64,000 nucleotides of DNA from Pohlia nutans (lineage: Eukaryota > Streptophyta > Bryopsida > Bryales > Mniaceae). This document shows, one piece after another, positions 12,260 through 23,900 of the stretch (its first letter is position 1; every line of letters starts with the position of its first letter). Position numbers and translations under genes: made by a program. Location of the stretch: the NCBI GenBank assembly GCA_022496805.1, contig CM040085.1, positions 51,448,234 through 51,512,233 of the forward strand, given 5' to 3'. The notes beneath the pieces were generated by a model. It saw nothing but the letters and a program-made list of their open reading frames with translations, had not been told where the DNA came from and made no database searches.

Positions 12260-13862
12260 AAAAAGTGGTCACTTCATTGTGTGCCTGTAAGTGCTTGTTC
12301 TATTTAAATCCATTAATGGTCTCAAGTTGAAACGTTTCAATGTTAATTGTTGTTAAGGTTTGGTGTATCATGTGTACTGTGCACGAAGGCCCTTTGAAGT
12401 GTCGGAATTAGATACCTCTAGACAAAGCAGGTAGGAGAAAAGATGAGGAACTGAGCGCTCCGTGTGGATCGGGGAGAGGAGGAGAAAGAATGGCGGGGTA
12501 CTAGCTGTGAAGAGTTGTGCGAGCTCTCCAAGCTAAGATGATTTCGCAAAAACAGATCTGTGGAGTTTGAATCGATACATGCTTGACTTGAAATGGGCTG
12601 GGCCATCAACTGAATCGGTGGTGAATGGCATACTGGGATGTCTGAAAGCGCAGATCCAGATCTGCTCAAGCGATTAAGGTGAAGTGTTGCATCTTATGTT
12701 ATTGTTGGACCGCTTTACAATGAGTGTTGCATTGTGGAGAGAATAGGCTGGGCTGCTCTCTCTCTTTCTTTCCACCACCGATTCGCAAGTACAAGATGTG
12801 CCGGTACAATACTCCACAGATCTATAGATGCAAATCATCACGAAGCCAGATCTGAAACCTCCTCAACCCGTGAACCAGGATCGACATGACAACAAACCGG
12901 CAATACAGGCTTGGATTCTTTCTCACAACCTATTGTTCGTCGTTCATTATATGAACGCAAGCGCGTCAAAGGGTTAAAGACAGTCATAAAAGGTCAAAAA
13001 AAATTGTCATTTCATCTTTTCACTTCAAACGCTATAAACTTGCAATTTGGATAGTCAAATTCTATGAAATTTTTACCATGCATTCTTTTAGTAGTCTATA
13101 GCAAGATCCTACGGTTAGAGATGCAAAAAAATCATTTCTAAGGTTCATTTTAAGCCCTGCCTAAACTGCCCATTTTCCTCAAAAAAACCCCTTTCTCTCC
13201 ATAACTTCCACTTACAAAGTCGGAATCCAAAAAAAATTATGATTGTAGAAGTGATGGAAAGTGCTCCCCTTCTCATTAGACATAGGTCCCCAATTTTTCT
13301 ATAGTGCTCTTATTTGTGGAATAGAGCACTATAGAAAAATTTGAGACCTATGTCTATTGAGAAGGAGAGCACTCCACATCATTTTTCCAGTGTGGTCGTT
13401 TAGTTTTAACAAAATGTGTGTTTCACCCTTTTGCTCACACTGCATGAAAGATAAAATATTCCAAACATGTGATTCTTGAGACGGGGCTACTCTAAACTTC
13501 CAAATCTTCATCATCATTACCTAAACTAAAAAATTATGTGGCATGTTCAATATTCCAAAATCCGCTAGAGCGATTCTCATGTAACGATTCTTATTCCTAG
13601 GTACAACTTACAACGGCTAAAGAACTTTATGTTTTTCCCCCTGTTTTTTTTTATTGTTTGGAATAAAAATTTCAATACAACTATCTTTGGAATTCATCGT
13701 TATACAGATTTCAAAGCCTGTCACATGGCAACCTCAACCAATTTCCATTACAATTTCCATGGGCTGGAGAGTTGAAACAAAATGAAAGTTTTTCAGAGTC
13801 CCAAAAAATAAAATAAATTCAGCATTTAATTCTCATCTCAAAGGCCCTACTGGTATTGTTGT
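12260..13862. other. Gene-free; TTAA element end and hairpin repeat
   Basis: A terminal end of a TTAA element (GCGTCAAAGGG then TTAA) lies at about 12963-12977; its partner end was not found. A hairpin repeat occupies 13258-13378. The segment 12402-12950 is unique, moderately GC-rich and without a supported gene. Confidence 0.4.
13258..13378. repeat. Hairpin repeat (copy 1 of 2)
   Basis: The two halves are near-perfect inverted complements around a short loop near 13318. Each arm carries CTTCTC, AGACATAGGT and TTTTTCTATAGTGCTCTT. A related palindrome lies at 31107-31229, and the flanks are also related, so both belong to one larger repeat family. Confidence 0.7.
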
Positions 13863-13866
13863 TTAA

Positions 13867-14407
13867 CCCTTTAACGTCCCAATTTAACACTGTTTTCAAA
13901 GAAGTGTTATAAAATGTTTGATGGAAACCAAAAATGAGTTGATGTACAAAGAAAATTTGTAAATGCCAATGTGAAGATCACATCTGTACGGTTAGATGTA
14001 TCATATTTTATTATTAATAATTTTAAAATAATTTTGCAAGGTTTTCTCTTGAAATTCAATTAAAAATCCTGAATTAACACAAAAAATTTGAAAAAAATTG
14101 GAATGAAATTGGAATAACATGCACTACAAGATGGTATGGTTTCCATTATTTGATTCTACTTATTTTGGAAAATCATGTCTAAAGTCTCACTTTTTGAACT
14201 AAGAATGAAACTTGACATAAACCAATTGTGTTATTTTTCCAAAAATTATGATAATCTATTTTGAAAATCCACACCGTGCAAAGAATAGTCAACTTACACA
14301 AGAACCCAAAATAAAAATTGGTGGATGAAAACTGTCCACTTTGAATGGAAATCAAACAGCTTTAATCTGTTCGTTGTCCAATATATGGACGCTGGGGCGC
14401 TAAAGGG
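13867..14407. mobile_element. TTAA-flanked MITE, family I, inverted copy
   Basis: The left end follows TTAA (13863-13866) with CCCTTTAACGTCCC. The right end reads GGGGCGCTAAAGGG followed by TAA, so one target base is lost. The body is the reverse complement of 8421-8968. Confidence 0.7.
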
Positions 14408-14898
14408 TAAGGCCAAATGGGCTTACAGTCTAACACTAGATGTATTACGGGTATGTCAATGTTGGGTGATAAGAAACAAAGAAAACCAGCGTGAGTCCCT
14501 GGCTTTTTACAGCCCACCCGCCAAATTCCAGCTCGCGTGCCAATTTGGATCCCAAGTACCATCAGCAGCGTATATTTTTCTGGCAATATTTCGTCAAATT
14601 TCTCTACAAAATATGGCATTTCTCTTTTGTAAAGGAAAAAAATAAGAAAATTTTGATATTTTTCGCCAAATTTTCTTTACATTTTTTGTGAAGATAGCCA
14701 GATTTTGTGAAAAAAAACTACCAAAATATGAAGAAATTCTATCAAAATATGATTGTAAGCTTAAGATTTCACCAAATATTATTTCCCTATTTTTTTACAT
14801 CGCTAGTTAGGCTTCAAGAAAAAAAAACACAAGAAAAACACTGACCATCAGACAACCTCTCACGACCGGAGGGATGAGATCTCTCCTGCTAGCGACTA

Positions 14899-15318
14899 AG
14901 GTAGGATGTCCTAAAACCACCAACTTAAGAAATATGGCCTCATTTTTTCGAGGTTATTTATGAGAAATATTTTTTGGTCATTTGGAAGAAGATTTCTCAC
15001 GGAATGCACAAATTTTCGCAATTTAATTCCCAATATTCAAATTGATACAAATTTTTGAAGTGAAAAGAACTTTGTCACCCAAATCAGACCTCTAGATTTG
15101 CCCATGACCACACCATGTGGTACTAATTTTCACTCATAATGATACCCAAAACCACCAACTATTTCTTCGCAATGCTTGGCATGCCATTGGTTTACTTGAA
15201 TAGTGAAATTGGCGGTTTTGAGTCTCAATTGTGGTGGTTTTGAGTCTCAACTGTGGTGGCCCCAAGAAAGGTCTACATGTCATAATTGGGGGGTTGGTGG
15301 TTTTAGGACATCCTACCT
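14899..15318. mobile_element. TA-flanked MITE with 25-bp perfect inverted repeats
   Basis: TA lies at 14897-14898 and 15319-15320. The first 25 bases of each end are identical in inverted orientation, starting AGGTAGGATGTCCTAAAACC. TA target duplication and length (420 bp) point to the Tc1/mariner (Stowaway-like) class. Part of the body (about 15110-15255) recurs inverted at about 40535-40660. Confidence 0.75.
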
Positions 15319-15607
15319 TAACCTAGTGAGTCTCACCATGCCCCAGTAACGCTGCTAGTCCACCCCTACACCGTAATCAGTAATTTTCCTTTTCAATATT
15401 CCCAGGTGGCCAGCTTTTTCCAAGATACTTTGGTGATACCCTGATGATACCTGGGTGATACCTAGGCAGAATTTTGGCTAACTACCTCGCTTTTTCTTGT
15501 GTATTTGGGTCTTCTTCCTTTCATATTTTCAAAAACGCTTCATTAAAATTGGCCACTGTATTTCAGGTGTAGCAATTGAGCTATTTTCAGCTGGATAAAA
15601 CTCACAA

Positions 15608-16172
15608 CTGTAATCACACATCACAGCTTCTCCATAGCCAAAAAATGCATGTTCAATAAATCCTGAACTTACACAATTAATGACAGAAAGCAACAGAAGG
15701 AGATTTGAAATCATGTGACATGATACATTCGCTGAGCATGAAGTACTTCACCTAGAAGTTAGACCTTCATTCAAAGATGATGTTCAACAATGAAACCATA
15801 GTTCATGACTCCATTCAAGCAGTTCCCTCAACACATCCTCATCCAAGAAAGAAATTTAATATTCAAGATTGTACCAAAGCCACCTCTGTCTCACGCCATA
15901 CACTGTACCTCACAGGAACTCCATAGGTCAAACAATCACTAACGCAAAAACACATAACATGTACACACAGCGCAATATCACAACCACATGCATGTGGACA
16001 ATAGAGAAGAATTAGAACCAATCTGTATACTTCATTAGCAGCCTCAACGGCACCATACAAAATTGAGTGCTCATGAAACAGGATCGGCGATTGCACTAGT
16101 CATGATCAACCTCTATGGTACAAGGGGCTTCGCTCCTGCCAGGATGATTTCGTCGGGGAACAATGCATCCAT
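15608..16172. repeat. 3' flank of LHCB copy 1, duplicated beside copy 3
   Basis: This flank matches 26730-27290 beside LHCB copy 3, with long stretches nearly identical (for example the 70 bases next to the stop codon and about 15800-15900). It marks the duplicated unit as larger than the gene. Confidence 0.7.
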
Positions 16173-17211
16173 CTAGTTGCCGGGGGTGAAGTTGGTGGCG
16201 TATGCCCACGCGTTGTTGGCCACGGGGTCCGCCAAGTGGTCGCCCAAGTTCTCCAGAGGGCCTTTGCCGGTCACGATGGCCTGCACGAAGAACCCGAACA
16301 TCGAGAACATCGCCAGTCGCCCGTTCTTGATCTCCTTCACCTTCAACTCTGCGAATGTGTCGGGGTCGTCAGCCAAGCCCAAGGGGTCGAAGCTGCCGCC
16401 GGGGTAGATGGGGTCAGTCACATCGCCCAAAGGCCCTCCCGCAACACGGTACCCCTCAACGGCTCCCATCAAGATCACCTGGCATGCCCAGATGGCCAAG
16501 ATGCTCTGAGCGTGCACGAGGCTCGAGTTGCCCAAGTAGTCCAAACCGCCGTCAGCGAAGATCTGAGACCCGGCCTTGAACCACACAGCCTCGCCGAACT
16601 TCACACCGTTCTTGGCCAACAGCTCGGGGGTCACGCACCCCAAAGCTCCCAGCATCGCCCAGCGCGCGTGGATCACCTCCAGCTCCCTGTTGCGGGCGAA
16701 CGTCTCGGGGTCAGACGACAGTCCAGCGGTGTCCCACCCGTAGTCTCCAGCGAACTCACCGGTCAAGTACGAGGGAGTGTTCTCGGAGAAGGGGCCCAAC
16801 CACTTCGGACGGTCAGCGCCATACCTGCACCACAACACATCAAAGCCTCCTCTCATCAGCACTAACATCGATCACCCGGCATTGCTAATCACACCAGCTC
16901 ACATCAACAAAAACTCACTGCAGACGTTCAAGTCCACTGTGCATTCTCAAGACTACCACATTGCGCAACCTCTCCATCGCCCACGGACACAATGTGCGAC
17001 ACTGCAGCACTAACAATGACTAAAACAGTAGCTGGAAAGCAAAGAGCAATGCGCACCAGATGCTGTCGGACGACTTGGCAGCGGTCTTGCCACCCTTGCG
17101 CATGGAGACGCGGGCATCGCTGCTGCCCACCTGGCGAGCGAGCTGGTTCACGGGCTTGAGCAGAGACTGCCCAGCCAAGGCGGTGGAAGCGCAGGCGGTA
17201 GCGGCGGCCAT
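16173..17211 (-). CDS. LHCII chlorophyll a/b-binding protein, copy 1
   Basis: Two exons: 17057-17211 and 16173-16824, intron 16825-17056 (donor GTGCGC, acceptor GTGCAG) splitting the Trp codon of the WYG motif. The product is 268 residues, normal for LHCB1/2-type proteins. Residues 1 to about 35 look like a plastid transit peptide. The mature N-terminus is basic ([17 protein letters not shown]), and WYGADR is the trimerisation motif. Three membrane helices follow. Helix B holds ELEVIHARW with its Glu/His/Arg pigment and salt-bridge residues. Helix A holds [10 protein letters not shown], then the Gln and His ligands. The protein binds chlorophyll a/b and carotenoids in photosystem II antenna trimers in the thylakoid. 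It differs from copies 3-5 in exon 1, in NSSLVHAQ for NPSLVHAQ and in Cys for Ser in the IWACQ stretch. An in-frame upstream extension exists, but the chosen Met has the family start [10 protein letters not shown]. Confidence 0.95.
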
Positions 17212-17300
17212 GGCTGTTGCTCTACTGCAACAAAGGGCTGGAATGGAGTGACGGAGGAAGCAGAGGACAAGTGTGAAGAGCACGGGGCGAGAGGGGGAGC

Positions 17301-17375
17301 ATATAAAGAGAGAGATCCAATGGCGGGGGCCTTGGCCGTGGCCATGGCGAAGCGCAGTGGTTGGATAAGATAAGG
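17301..17375 (-). promoter_or_regulatory. LHCB copy 1 promoter: tandem GATAAG, CCAAT, TATA
   Basis: Reading toward the gene: overlapping GATAAG I-box motifs (GATAAGATAAGG on the plus strand, 17364-17375), a CCAAT box (17317-17321, plus strand) and a TATA-like TTTATAT (17301-17308), about 90 bases before the ATG. A GATA motif near CCAAT and TATA is the known layout of light-regulated CAB promoters. The other LHCB copies in the window do not share this promoter. Confidence 0.6.
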
Positions 17376-17681
17376 TGCATTCCGGCGCGTTCATTCAGCC
17401 CTGGAGGCAGACGCTGCGAACACTCACGGTGACCACCTTGTTGATAACTCATCAGCATTCTCACTAGGGAGAGAGTAACTGTGACCCGAAGGCCAACGTG
17501 AATGAAGAGTCTCGCGGGCAAGTGCTGCGAATTGGGCCACCGGAATCAAGTTCGCACGTGCTATCCTTAATACGGTAGCCCCTTTCCAAGATAGACTCTA
17601 TAATCATAATGTAAGTAACAAGTAACCATTTGAAGTAAATTATCTTAGGATTTAGGGTACTTCGGGCAAGTTTTACTACAG

Positions 17682-17983
17682 TGAATGGCGTATTTAGTGT
17701 CTGGGACACTATTTCTCAAATCCAGACACTATTTAATTTTAAAGAGATACAGTGTCCTCGTAAGAAAAAAATGAATGTAGTGTTCCAATGACATATGGCA
17801 ACTTTATAATAAATATGGCATGCCACCTAAATTCACTCTCATTACTTGAAAAGAACATGGGACTCTCAATGAAAGTGGGAATGACAAGTGGCAAATTCCT
17901 CTAAGGGACACTATTCCTCTTGACCTTTGAACAAATTGTGGTAAAAGACATCAATTAATTCCGGACAGTAAATATGCCATTCA
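17682..17983. mobile_element. MITE with about 22-bp inverted repeats
   Basis: The ends GAATGGCGTATTTAGTGTC and, inverted, GAATGGCATATTTACTGTC define a 300-bp element upstream of LHCB copy 1. No coding capacity. The target duplication is unclear. Confidence 0.55.
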
Positions 17984-18019
17984 ATGTATTGTTTTTAATT
18001 TATGAAGGGAGTTGTGTTC

Positions 18020-18140
18020 TGGGTGGTCACTCCTTAAACTTGGAATATGATTGTGAGAGGTTGATGAGTCCATATTTAAAGGTTCGGGTTCGATTCATGT
18101 GTGGCCCCTGATTTAGTAAGACGTTTAGCATTGTCAATAT
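18020..18140 (+). mobile_element. Possible tRNA-derived SINE head
   Basis: A strong B-box-like GGGTTCGATTC at about 18087 follows a segment that could contain a degenerate A box. No full tRNA fold is apparent. The downstream stretch 18340-18660 has the look of retroelement sequence but carries no coding domain I can name. Confidence 0.3.
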
Positions 18141-19821
18141 TCTGAGCTAAGTGTGATATACTTATTTTGGATTTTAGTTTAAAGGAGTATTGGTAGTGGT
18201 TGTTAGTTTTCTATTTATCATTTGGTATGTTTATTGTGTTGCAGATATTAAGCAACATTTGTGTGTGTAGCTTTTAGTGCTTTGTTAATTAATCTGTAGG
18301 TTTTCATTGAGTGAATGTGTATTCGATGCCTTTTGTGTATTGCACCCCGGTCTCCAGCAGTGATAACTAGTAGGTGGCTACGGCCCATCCTTGGGTTTTT
18401 ATGCCATTGCAGTATGTAAATTATATGATTTGTATGATAATAAATGGGTTTGATTCTATTGGGTGTGGTGTTGGCACTGTCGACACTCTGCCTAGTCAGA
18501 CTAGCAACCGGCCCTGTAGGTAACTGCAGTACTGTACATACAAGCCTATCGGAGGCGTATCAGAGCTGTACCATTAGCTGTACCATTAGCCCGTTAAGTA
18601 TAGTTAGTGGAGTTTAACCACTCCTGATCATTCGGTTACAACCGAACGTAATTACTCAAGGTAGTGGGATTAGCTCATGCCTGTGTCAGGGTTTTTTTTT
18701 CTAGCACCATGGTGCCAAACTCCAATGTTGTGGCACAGTCACAATGGTCTAAATCTGGAGGGACCACTCTCCATTGCATGCATGGAGCATTGCTACAGTG
18801 CAAAAAAAAACCCTGGCCTGTGTATATATGCCCTGCCCGGGCCAACTTAATTTTTATCTTACTTATCAGGCCTTGATCAAATCTTACGATTCTCTACATG
18901 TGGTGTATTGTGCGGGTGGTTTAATGCTAGTTGCGTGGTGGGGTGTAATTTTGCATTGGCAGTGTTTGTGTTGCATGTGCATGGTAATAGCTGTAGGGTG
19001 GGACTTTATTTTCAAATGTTCTACTTTGGTTTTTCTCTAGCATCTATCAAGTTAAAGAATCTTATCATTATGTTGTTCATGAACATCTGTGTAATTCGGA
19101 TACTCCATTGTTGTGTCTTTTTGTTTGTAGTTTGTGTACAGTAAATTCCATAAATTTGAATTACTTCATCATTCATAGGTAATGAAGTGACCAACATCAA
19201 TTTCGTTATATTGGTGCTGCTCAAAGCGCAAATATATTGACATTAAAATGCCCAAAACTCTAAACAGATGAAGGAGTATAGATATCTGTTTCCACACAAG
19301 TGTCTTGAAAAGTGCAAGTCTCTTGAACATTCGCCAATATCACTAAATTTAAGTCGACCCCATAATTCATAAGTTCGTGCAATAAGAGCTTCAAAGCCAT
19401 CGCCTGTGAGGTAGTATATAACACAAAACCTCAATACAACATGTTCTCAACATCTGATTCTATGTCAAACTTGCAAAACGATCAAATTAGAATACGAACA
19501 ACAAATTCATTGCAATTTCTCTTAAATTGTTTTACGCTCGACAGTATCCCATGGCGCTTTCGATGGACTGGGAAACCTTCACCCAGAAACGAGGCGTTCA
19601 CGAGTAATGAGGTGCCCTCAAAAAAATTCATAGCACCATGCAACAAGAACACAACTACCTGACACAAACAAAAACCATGCTGCAACATATCCATTCAGAT
19701 GAGTCAAACCATAAGCAAGACACTTTGTCAGGGCCAAGGCACCTCTAACAACATGTGCTGCACATCACAACTTTATATGATGAACCAAAGGAGAAGATAC
19801 AGACACGGTACCCTTGTTAGA
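18141..19821. other. No supported gene
   Basis: Short frames on both strands show no domain or splice chain. A polypurine and pseudo-LTR-like stretch around 18470-18660 is noted, but no LTR pair was found. Confidence 0.3.
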
Positions 19822-20049
19822 GGGTGATGGCCTGATATAGGTACCCCTCCAAAAATAGTGTGATTTTCGAGAAATATCTTTGTGGTAAGAAAAAAACATT
19901 ACAAAAATTAGAGGGTGTTATAGACACCATGGCTGCAACTATATACATGGTGTTAAAAGACGGAATTTCTTGCACAAATAAAATGAGTTAAACATAAGTC
20001 GCACTATGTGAAACGCGTAAAAGTGGTACCCATATCAGGCCATTCCCCT
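19822..20049. mobile_element. MITE with ATGGCCTGATAT inverted ends
   Basis: The left end ATGGCCTGATATAGGTACC and the inverted right end ATGGCCTGATATGGGTACC enclose about 190 bases. It sits just downstream of the LHCB pseudogene. Confidence 0.6.
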
Positions 20050-20249
20050 AGACGGCAGCCACAGACAATGTTGAAGCAATTATATTCCATTATCAGCCTC
20101 AATGGTAATGGAAAAGAGGCACACACGGGCCAATACAAGGAATTGCGATAGGTCTACTCGATCTCTAATTTATGGTCCAAAGAGCACAGATCTTGGCGTC
20201 TGTCACTATGATTTCATCGAATTCTCTGGCAACAATAAATCCATCTAAG

Positions 20250-20750
20250 TTTTCGATCCGGGGTGAAGTTGGTGGCGTATGCCCACGCATTGTTCGCCAC
20301 TGGATCAGGCAAGTGGTCGCTCAAATTCTCCATTTGGTCAATCGGCGCCATACATGCACCACACCACAAAAACCAAATCCGAGAACCAAATCCTCATCTC
20401 ATCAGGACTTGCTCTACCATGAAATGCCATATCTAGCCAACACTAACAATGCCACCTGCCATAGAGAAGCGATATACATCGAACAATGCCTCCCACACAC
20501 TCATCCACGATCGTCCAATTGCGCTCACCGCATGGAACACAAAACGATCACCACAATCTGCAAGTGAATCGCCATCTCAACATTGCGGCTCAGGATTGAT
20601 CAGGACATGGACTCACCAGATGTTGTCGGGGCCCTTGGCCATGATGACGCGGGCCTTGGAAGAGCCCACCTCGCGAGAGAGCTCATTGACGGGCTTGAGC
20701 AGCGATTGCCCAGCTAAGGCCGTGGAAGCGCAGGCGGTAGCGGCGGCCAT
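20250..20750 (-). pseudogene. LHCB pseudogene (copy 2), exon 2 internally deleted
   Basis: Exon 1 (20617-20750) is intact and codes for 44 residues plus two bases of the Trp codon, with variants REVGSS and AKGPDNIW; its GTGAGT donor is kept. The intron acceptor has changed from GCAG to GCAT next to 20354. Exon 2 (from 20353) starts as the others do (TATGGCGCCGA), hits TGA where the paralogs have an Arg codon, and after about 20 bases jumps to the region coding for ENLSDHL near the C-terminus. About 540 bases, including all three membrane helices, are missing. A TGG shared by both deletion edges suggests microhomology-mediated joining. The original stop is also altered. It cannot make LHCII. 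Confidence 0.9.
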
Positions 20751-21660
20751 GACTGCAAAGTTAGCACAAATTGTAGCGTGCACGAGGAGATGAATTAAAC
20801 TATTGATGGAGACAAGGCAATCTGGTCATAGTTTATATATATGCAGTTGGACTCATTGCGAGAGCCGGAGGCCTGCACGTTGGGGAGAATGTGATCGCAA
20901 GTAAGTGCAGATGATTAGCTGCGTGGGTACATTTGCATTGGATTGGTCAGTCGGTGGATTTGTTCGATGGTTGATTTAGCATCTGCTGGAGAGCGACCAA
21001 CTGGCAACGTACGTTGCTACCGGTATATCTAAGGTAGACGACCTGTTTTCTATCAGGCCCCCAATCACGCAGTATAGGGCGACCTATTTCCGTGAATGAG
21101 CCTGCATTATTTTCGAATTCATTAGTAAACGGTGACGGAAACATGTTTCTGGGATGTTTCCTCTTAATATGGAATGGTTGGCGCCGAGAATGGAAACTTG
21201 TTACCGAGTTAGTATGATATCATGTGTTCTTGATATGAAGTTGCACCAATATCGAAATCTAGTTTTACAGTTCTTGAAAATAGGTCAGCCTATATTGCGA
21301 GAACGGGTTGGAGAGAATCTTCACTTTGAAAATTCGTAGTAAATTTAATATTGCCACAAAATTTGTTCAAAATATGTGACCTTCTTCAAATCTATTTCCC
21401 TACACTGCAAAATTATTTGCCTATTCGTTACTCCACCGGAAGTATGCTGAATTGCTTATGGTGATCAGATACAGGTCGTCTACCTTATAAGCTATTCCTT
21501 CATAGTAAATATAATATACAACATACATTTGTTGTCAGTGAATCGTGCGGCAGGCTGTTACTCAAGATACTCATGGTTAGAAATCGTCAATCTCACTTTT
21601 GAAAAAGCCAGGAATATCTGCATTGCCTAGTAGGAGGCTCTTAGACGTGGATCAAGTCAT
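20751..21660 (-). promoter_or_regulatory. LHCB copy 2 promoter, proximal part
   Basis: Same architecture as copies 3-5: a TATATATAA box near 20832-20843, then CCAAT-type motifs and a GGAATATCT block at 21611-21619. The distal remainder is found after the foldback insertion, from 22891. Confidence 0.6.
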
Positions 21661-21664
21661 CTAG

Positions 21665-21987
21665 AAACACGCAATTTGCTATTTATGCACTTGGCCAAGT
21701 GCGCTCATTTCATAAGCATATTTGACTTAAAAAAAAACTGGTTAAAAAGTTCTCTAAAAAACATCAATGTTGTCTTTCTACAATCACTTACATTGTAAAC
21801 AAATTATTATTTTTATTATTTTTATTCTTATCTTTATCTTTTCTTTTATCTTTTCTTTTTTATCTTGATTTCTTTCTTGTCTTCTTTCTTGTCTCCCTCT
21901 TGTCTTTCTTCTTGTCTTCCTCTTGTCTTCTTCTTGTCTTCCTTTTTGTCTTTCTTCTTGTCTTTTTCTTCTCCTAAACAATGGGAG

Positions 21988-22032
<45 letters not shown>

Positions 22033-22890
22033 TTTTTTGAATTTTTGAATTTTTTCTATTTTTAGCCTTTGGAGTGCGCGGCCGCGCACCCAAAGACCCT
22101 CCCATCTCTCTTTTCCCCCTTCATCTCCTTCCCCTCTCCTCATATATATAGGGGAGAGGAGAGAGGGGAGGGAGAGGGAGTGGGACCCTCTCCTCTCCCG
22201 TATATATATGAGGAGAGGGGAGGGAGATGGAGAGGGAGATGAAGATAGAGGAGATGAAGATGGAGATGGGAGGGTCTTTGGGTGCGCGGCCGCGCACTAG
22301 AGGCTAAAAATAGAAAATTTTCAACAAAAAAAAAAAAAAGATTTTTTTTTTCTTTTTGGGCGGCCGCCATTTAGGGTTCAGCAGCACCCGACGGCCAAAA
22401 AGAAGAAAAAAAACTTTTTTTTGTTTTGTTTTTTTTTTGGCGGCTGCCATTTAGGGTTCAGTAGTACCCCACGGTCAACCAGAAAGAAGGAAAAAAAAAA
22501 AAAAAACATTTTGTTTTTTTTTTTTTTTTTTTTTTTTTTTTCGTTTGTTTGTTGCTTTGCTCCCATTGTTTAGGGTTCAGCAACCACAACTGAAGAACAA
22601 GTAGAAGAAAAAAAAAGACAAAAAGGAAGACAAAAAGGAAGACAAGAAGAAAGACAAGAGCAAGACAAGAAAGAAGACATGAAAGAAATCAAGATATAAA
22701 GAAAAGATAAAAGAAAAGATAAAGATAAGAATAAAAAATAATTAAAATAATTGTTTGTTTACGATGTAAGGGATTGAAGAAAGAAAATAATTGTCGTTTA
22801 AAAAAAAAACAGTTAAACAAAAAAAATTATGCGCTTGGGGACCAAGTGCATGATTATATGACCAAGTGCGTAAATAGCGAATTGTGTGTT
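21665..22890. mobile_element. Foldback element A, 4-bp target duplication
   Basis: Terminal inverted repeats begin AACACGCAATTTGCTATTTA; the right end matches inverted with a few changes. CTAG lies on both sides (21661-21664, 22891-22894). The arms are long imperfect complements: a pyrimidine-rich arm (TATCTTT, CTTGTCTTC runs), an A-run, GTGCGCGGCCGCGCAC, then TC-rich and GA-rich halves around a TATATATA centre. The right arm also has extra A/T runs with a TTTAGGGTTCAG motif. No transposase. The LHCB copy 5 promoter shows the empty site, reading CCATCTAGGCCGTGCATGAT on the strand matching this one. Confidence 0.85.
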
Positions 22891-22936
22891 CTAGGCCGTG
22901 CATGATTTAAAAATATAACGTTGGTTTCTTTAAAAG

Positions 22937-23197
22937 TGCACATACCGTAGCTTCCTAGCAATTTGGGTAACTTTTTGTCTAATGATCAATTAAAGTCCAA
23001 AAGACTGTTAGGCATCTCAAAAAATAATGTTTTTTAATTGGATAGTAACATATAAAAAATTATATCAAGACTGTTGGCCTTTTAATATATATATTTTTTT
23101 GGGCAAACTATCTCAGTAATTTCTTAGAAATTTAGGCACCCTTTTAATTATTTAATTTTTGACCAATCTGTTAGGAAGCTACGGTAGGCATGTGCAA
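22937..23197. mobile_element. MITE with CCGTAGCTTCCTA inverted ends
   Basis: GTGCACATACCGTAGCTTCC at the left recurs inverted at 23167-23196 as TTGCACATGCCTACCGTAGC, one small indel apart. It lies just beyond foldback element A. Confidence 0.55.
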
Positions 23198-23539
23198 TAG
23201 ATTTTTACTCCCTCTTTTCCGAATAAAAAGCATCTTTGAGATGACAAATACATGAATAGACCAATCGGACTAGCCATGGCGTCATTGGTTAATTAAAGCA
23301 ATGTATAGTGTGCTTGACAATGTAAGTTCGGGCATAGTAGGCGAGCGAACTAAGCAAACAATCGTTTCATAATGGAAAAAAAAAAAATGTTCCCACATGC
23401 TTTTTATTTTGGAACAGAGGAAGTAAATGGAAAAGCTATTGATAATTATGAAGAAAAAGAGCAAAACTGGGCTCTTCCTCAGAGTTCATGCACGATGTGT
23501 ACAAGTATACATCACATGCATACACTTCACTCTTACAAC

Positions 23540-23900
23540 TGCATTTTGTACCCTCAAGAATCCCCATTCTTACCAAGAAAATCTTTGGAAAATAACTTGC
23601 GTTGTATGACTTGCATGGTTTATGCAGGCTATGAATCATCGGACATATGTTTGAGTAAGATTTTTCAAGAGGATTTCATAAAATGGGACTGGTCCACTCA
23701 TAGGAAGGATGCTATGCTCTGTCAACATACCAATCATGCTCGGTGGTAGAAGCAAAGAACTCTCAGACTGGAGATGAACGCAACTTTTGTCCTGTATTCA
23801 ATGGACTTAAAAATTCTTCACCTAGAAACCAGGCATCCATAGCAAGATTCAGAGCATCAGAACTGTGATATCAAGTGCACAGAACTCGCAAATATAGGAC
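23540..23900. repeat. Noncoding segmental duplication, copy a
   Basis: Matches 25865-26060 plus 26382-26540. The second copy is split by a MITE at 26063-26378 that is absent here, so this copy is the empty site. Open frames in the block are not conserved between copies and are not genes. Confidence 0.6.

Noticed and set aside
16825..17056. Retained-intron reading of LHCB copy 1 exon 1, running past the donor
   Set aside because: The GTGCGC donor and GTGCAG acceptor restore the WYG codon exactly as in the other copies, so splicing is the better reading.
23372..23749. 125-residue frame downstream of element A
   Set aside because: The duplicated block at 25865-26540 does not keep the frame, so there is no coding constraint.
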